Positions 6,451 to 6,568 of a DNA stretch of 6,568 nt are shown here, one piece after another. Under the pieces are notes generated by a model. That model worked only from the letters and a program-made list of their open reading frames with translations, searched no databases and was not told the origin of the DNA. How positions within the stretch are numbered: the stretch's first letter is position 1; every line of letters begins with the position of its first letter. This DNA is from Flavisolibacter sp. (GTDB taxonomy: Bacteria; Bacteroidota; Bacteroidia; Chitinophagales; Chitinophagaceae). The stretch spans positions 1-6,568 of the forward strand of contig JACDAZ010000203.1 of NCBI GenBank assembly GCA_013695175.1, in the 5' to 3' direction. The position numbers and the translations under genes were made by a program.

Positions 6451-6482
6451 AAAAAATATCAATAATAAATAAATTAAAACAA
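6451..6482 (-). promoter_or_regulatory. Candidate pgk promoter overlapping the gap terminator region
   Basis: The minus strand has TTG (6482-6480), 21 bp, then TATTTTTT (6458-6451), one base off TAnnTTTG. Initiation about 6-8 bp further on would fall inside the terminator stem. The pgk mRNA would then lack a complete 5' arm and escape termination. The match lies in A/T-rich DNA and is moderate; read-through from gap is the alternative. Confidence 0.35.
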
Positions 6483-6490
6483 TTCTATGA

Positions 6491-6568
6491 TCATTTTATC
6501 AGCTTCGCAAAGTAGTGAACAGTACGTACCAGTTGAGAAACATAACTCATTTCATTATCGTACCAGCT
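6491..6568 (-). CDS. gap: Glyceraldehyde-3-phosphate dehydrogenase, C-terminal end (partial)
   Basis: The last 25 codons and a TGA stop are present; the rest lies beyond the right edge. The translation SWYDNEMSYVSQLVRTVHYF followed by AKLIK matches the highly conserved C-terminal helix of GAPDH (SWYDNExxYxxxLVRTxxxxA). GAPDH oxidises glyceraldehyde-3-phosphate to 1,3-bisphosphoglycerate with NAD+, supplying the substrate of the adjacent pgk product. The fragment is too short for the ORF cutoff but is unmistakable. It is followed by a rho-independent terminator. Confidence 0.95.
   Translation of the reverse strand, partial: SWYDNEMSYVSQLVRTVHYFAKLIK

Overview
All genes in the window lie on the minus strand, so transcription runs from high to low coordinates. 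The content points to a low-GC member of the Bacteroidota, probably close to the Chitinophagaceae. Three things support this: the 5' end of the 16S rRNA (its GAACGCTAGCGGCAGGC segment), several promoters of the Bacteroidota TTTG / TAnnTTTG type, and a DUF4476 protein, a family largely confined to this phylum. The family-level placement is tentative because only about 87 nt of 16S are present.

Layout in the order of transcription: the last 25 codons of gap (glyceraldehyde-3-phosphate dehydrogenase) run in from the right edge and are followed by a rho-independent terminator. Next comes pgk (phosphoglycerate kinase), giving the common glycolytic pair gap-pgk. After a 90-bp gap there is a tightly packed cluster: lemA, a cytoplasmic TPM-domain protein starting with GTG 2 bp after the lemA stop, and a secreted or membrane-anchored TPM protein with a glycine-rich tail that overlaps the previous gene by one base. 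Then comes an exported DUF4476 protein with a long low-complexity middle, and 9 bp later truA (tRNA pseudouridine synthase A).

The 685-bp stretch between truA and the 16S gene (88-772) holds no credible protein gene. It is the control region of the rRNA operon. I see four separate promoters facing the 16S gene, all sharing TTTGCA at the -7 element, and the two distal ones are copies of each other 112 bp apart. The proximal promoter is followed by a leader of about 170 nt carrying a boxA-like sequence and a strong hairpin. The window ends inside the 16S gene.

Most of the window is housekeeping. The parts most worth a second look are the tandem rRNA promoter array, the promoter candidate that overlaps the gap terminator in front of pgk, and the LemA plus two-TPM cluster, whose biochemical role is poorly known. 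I found no mobile element, CRISPR array, tRNA or defence system, and nothing I would call a new system.
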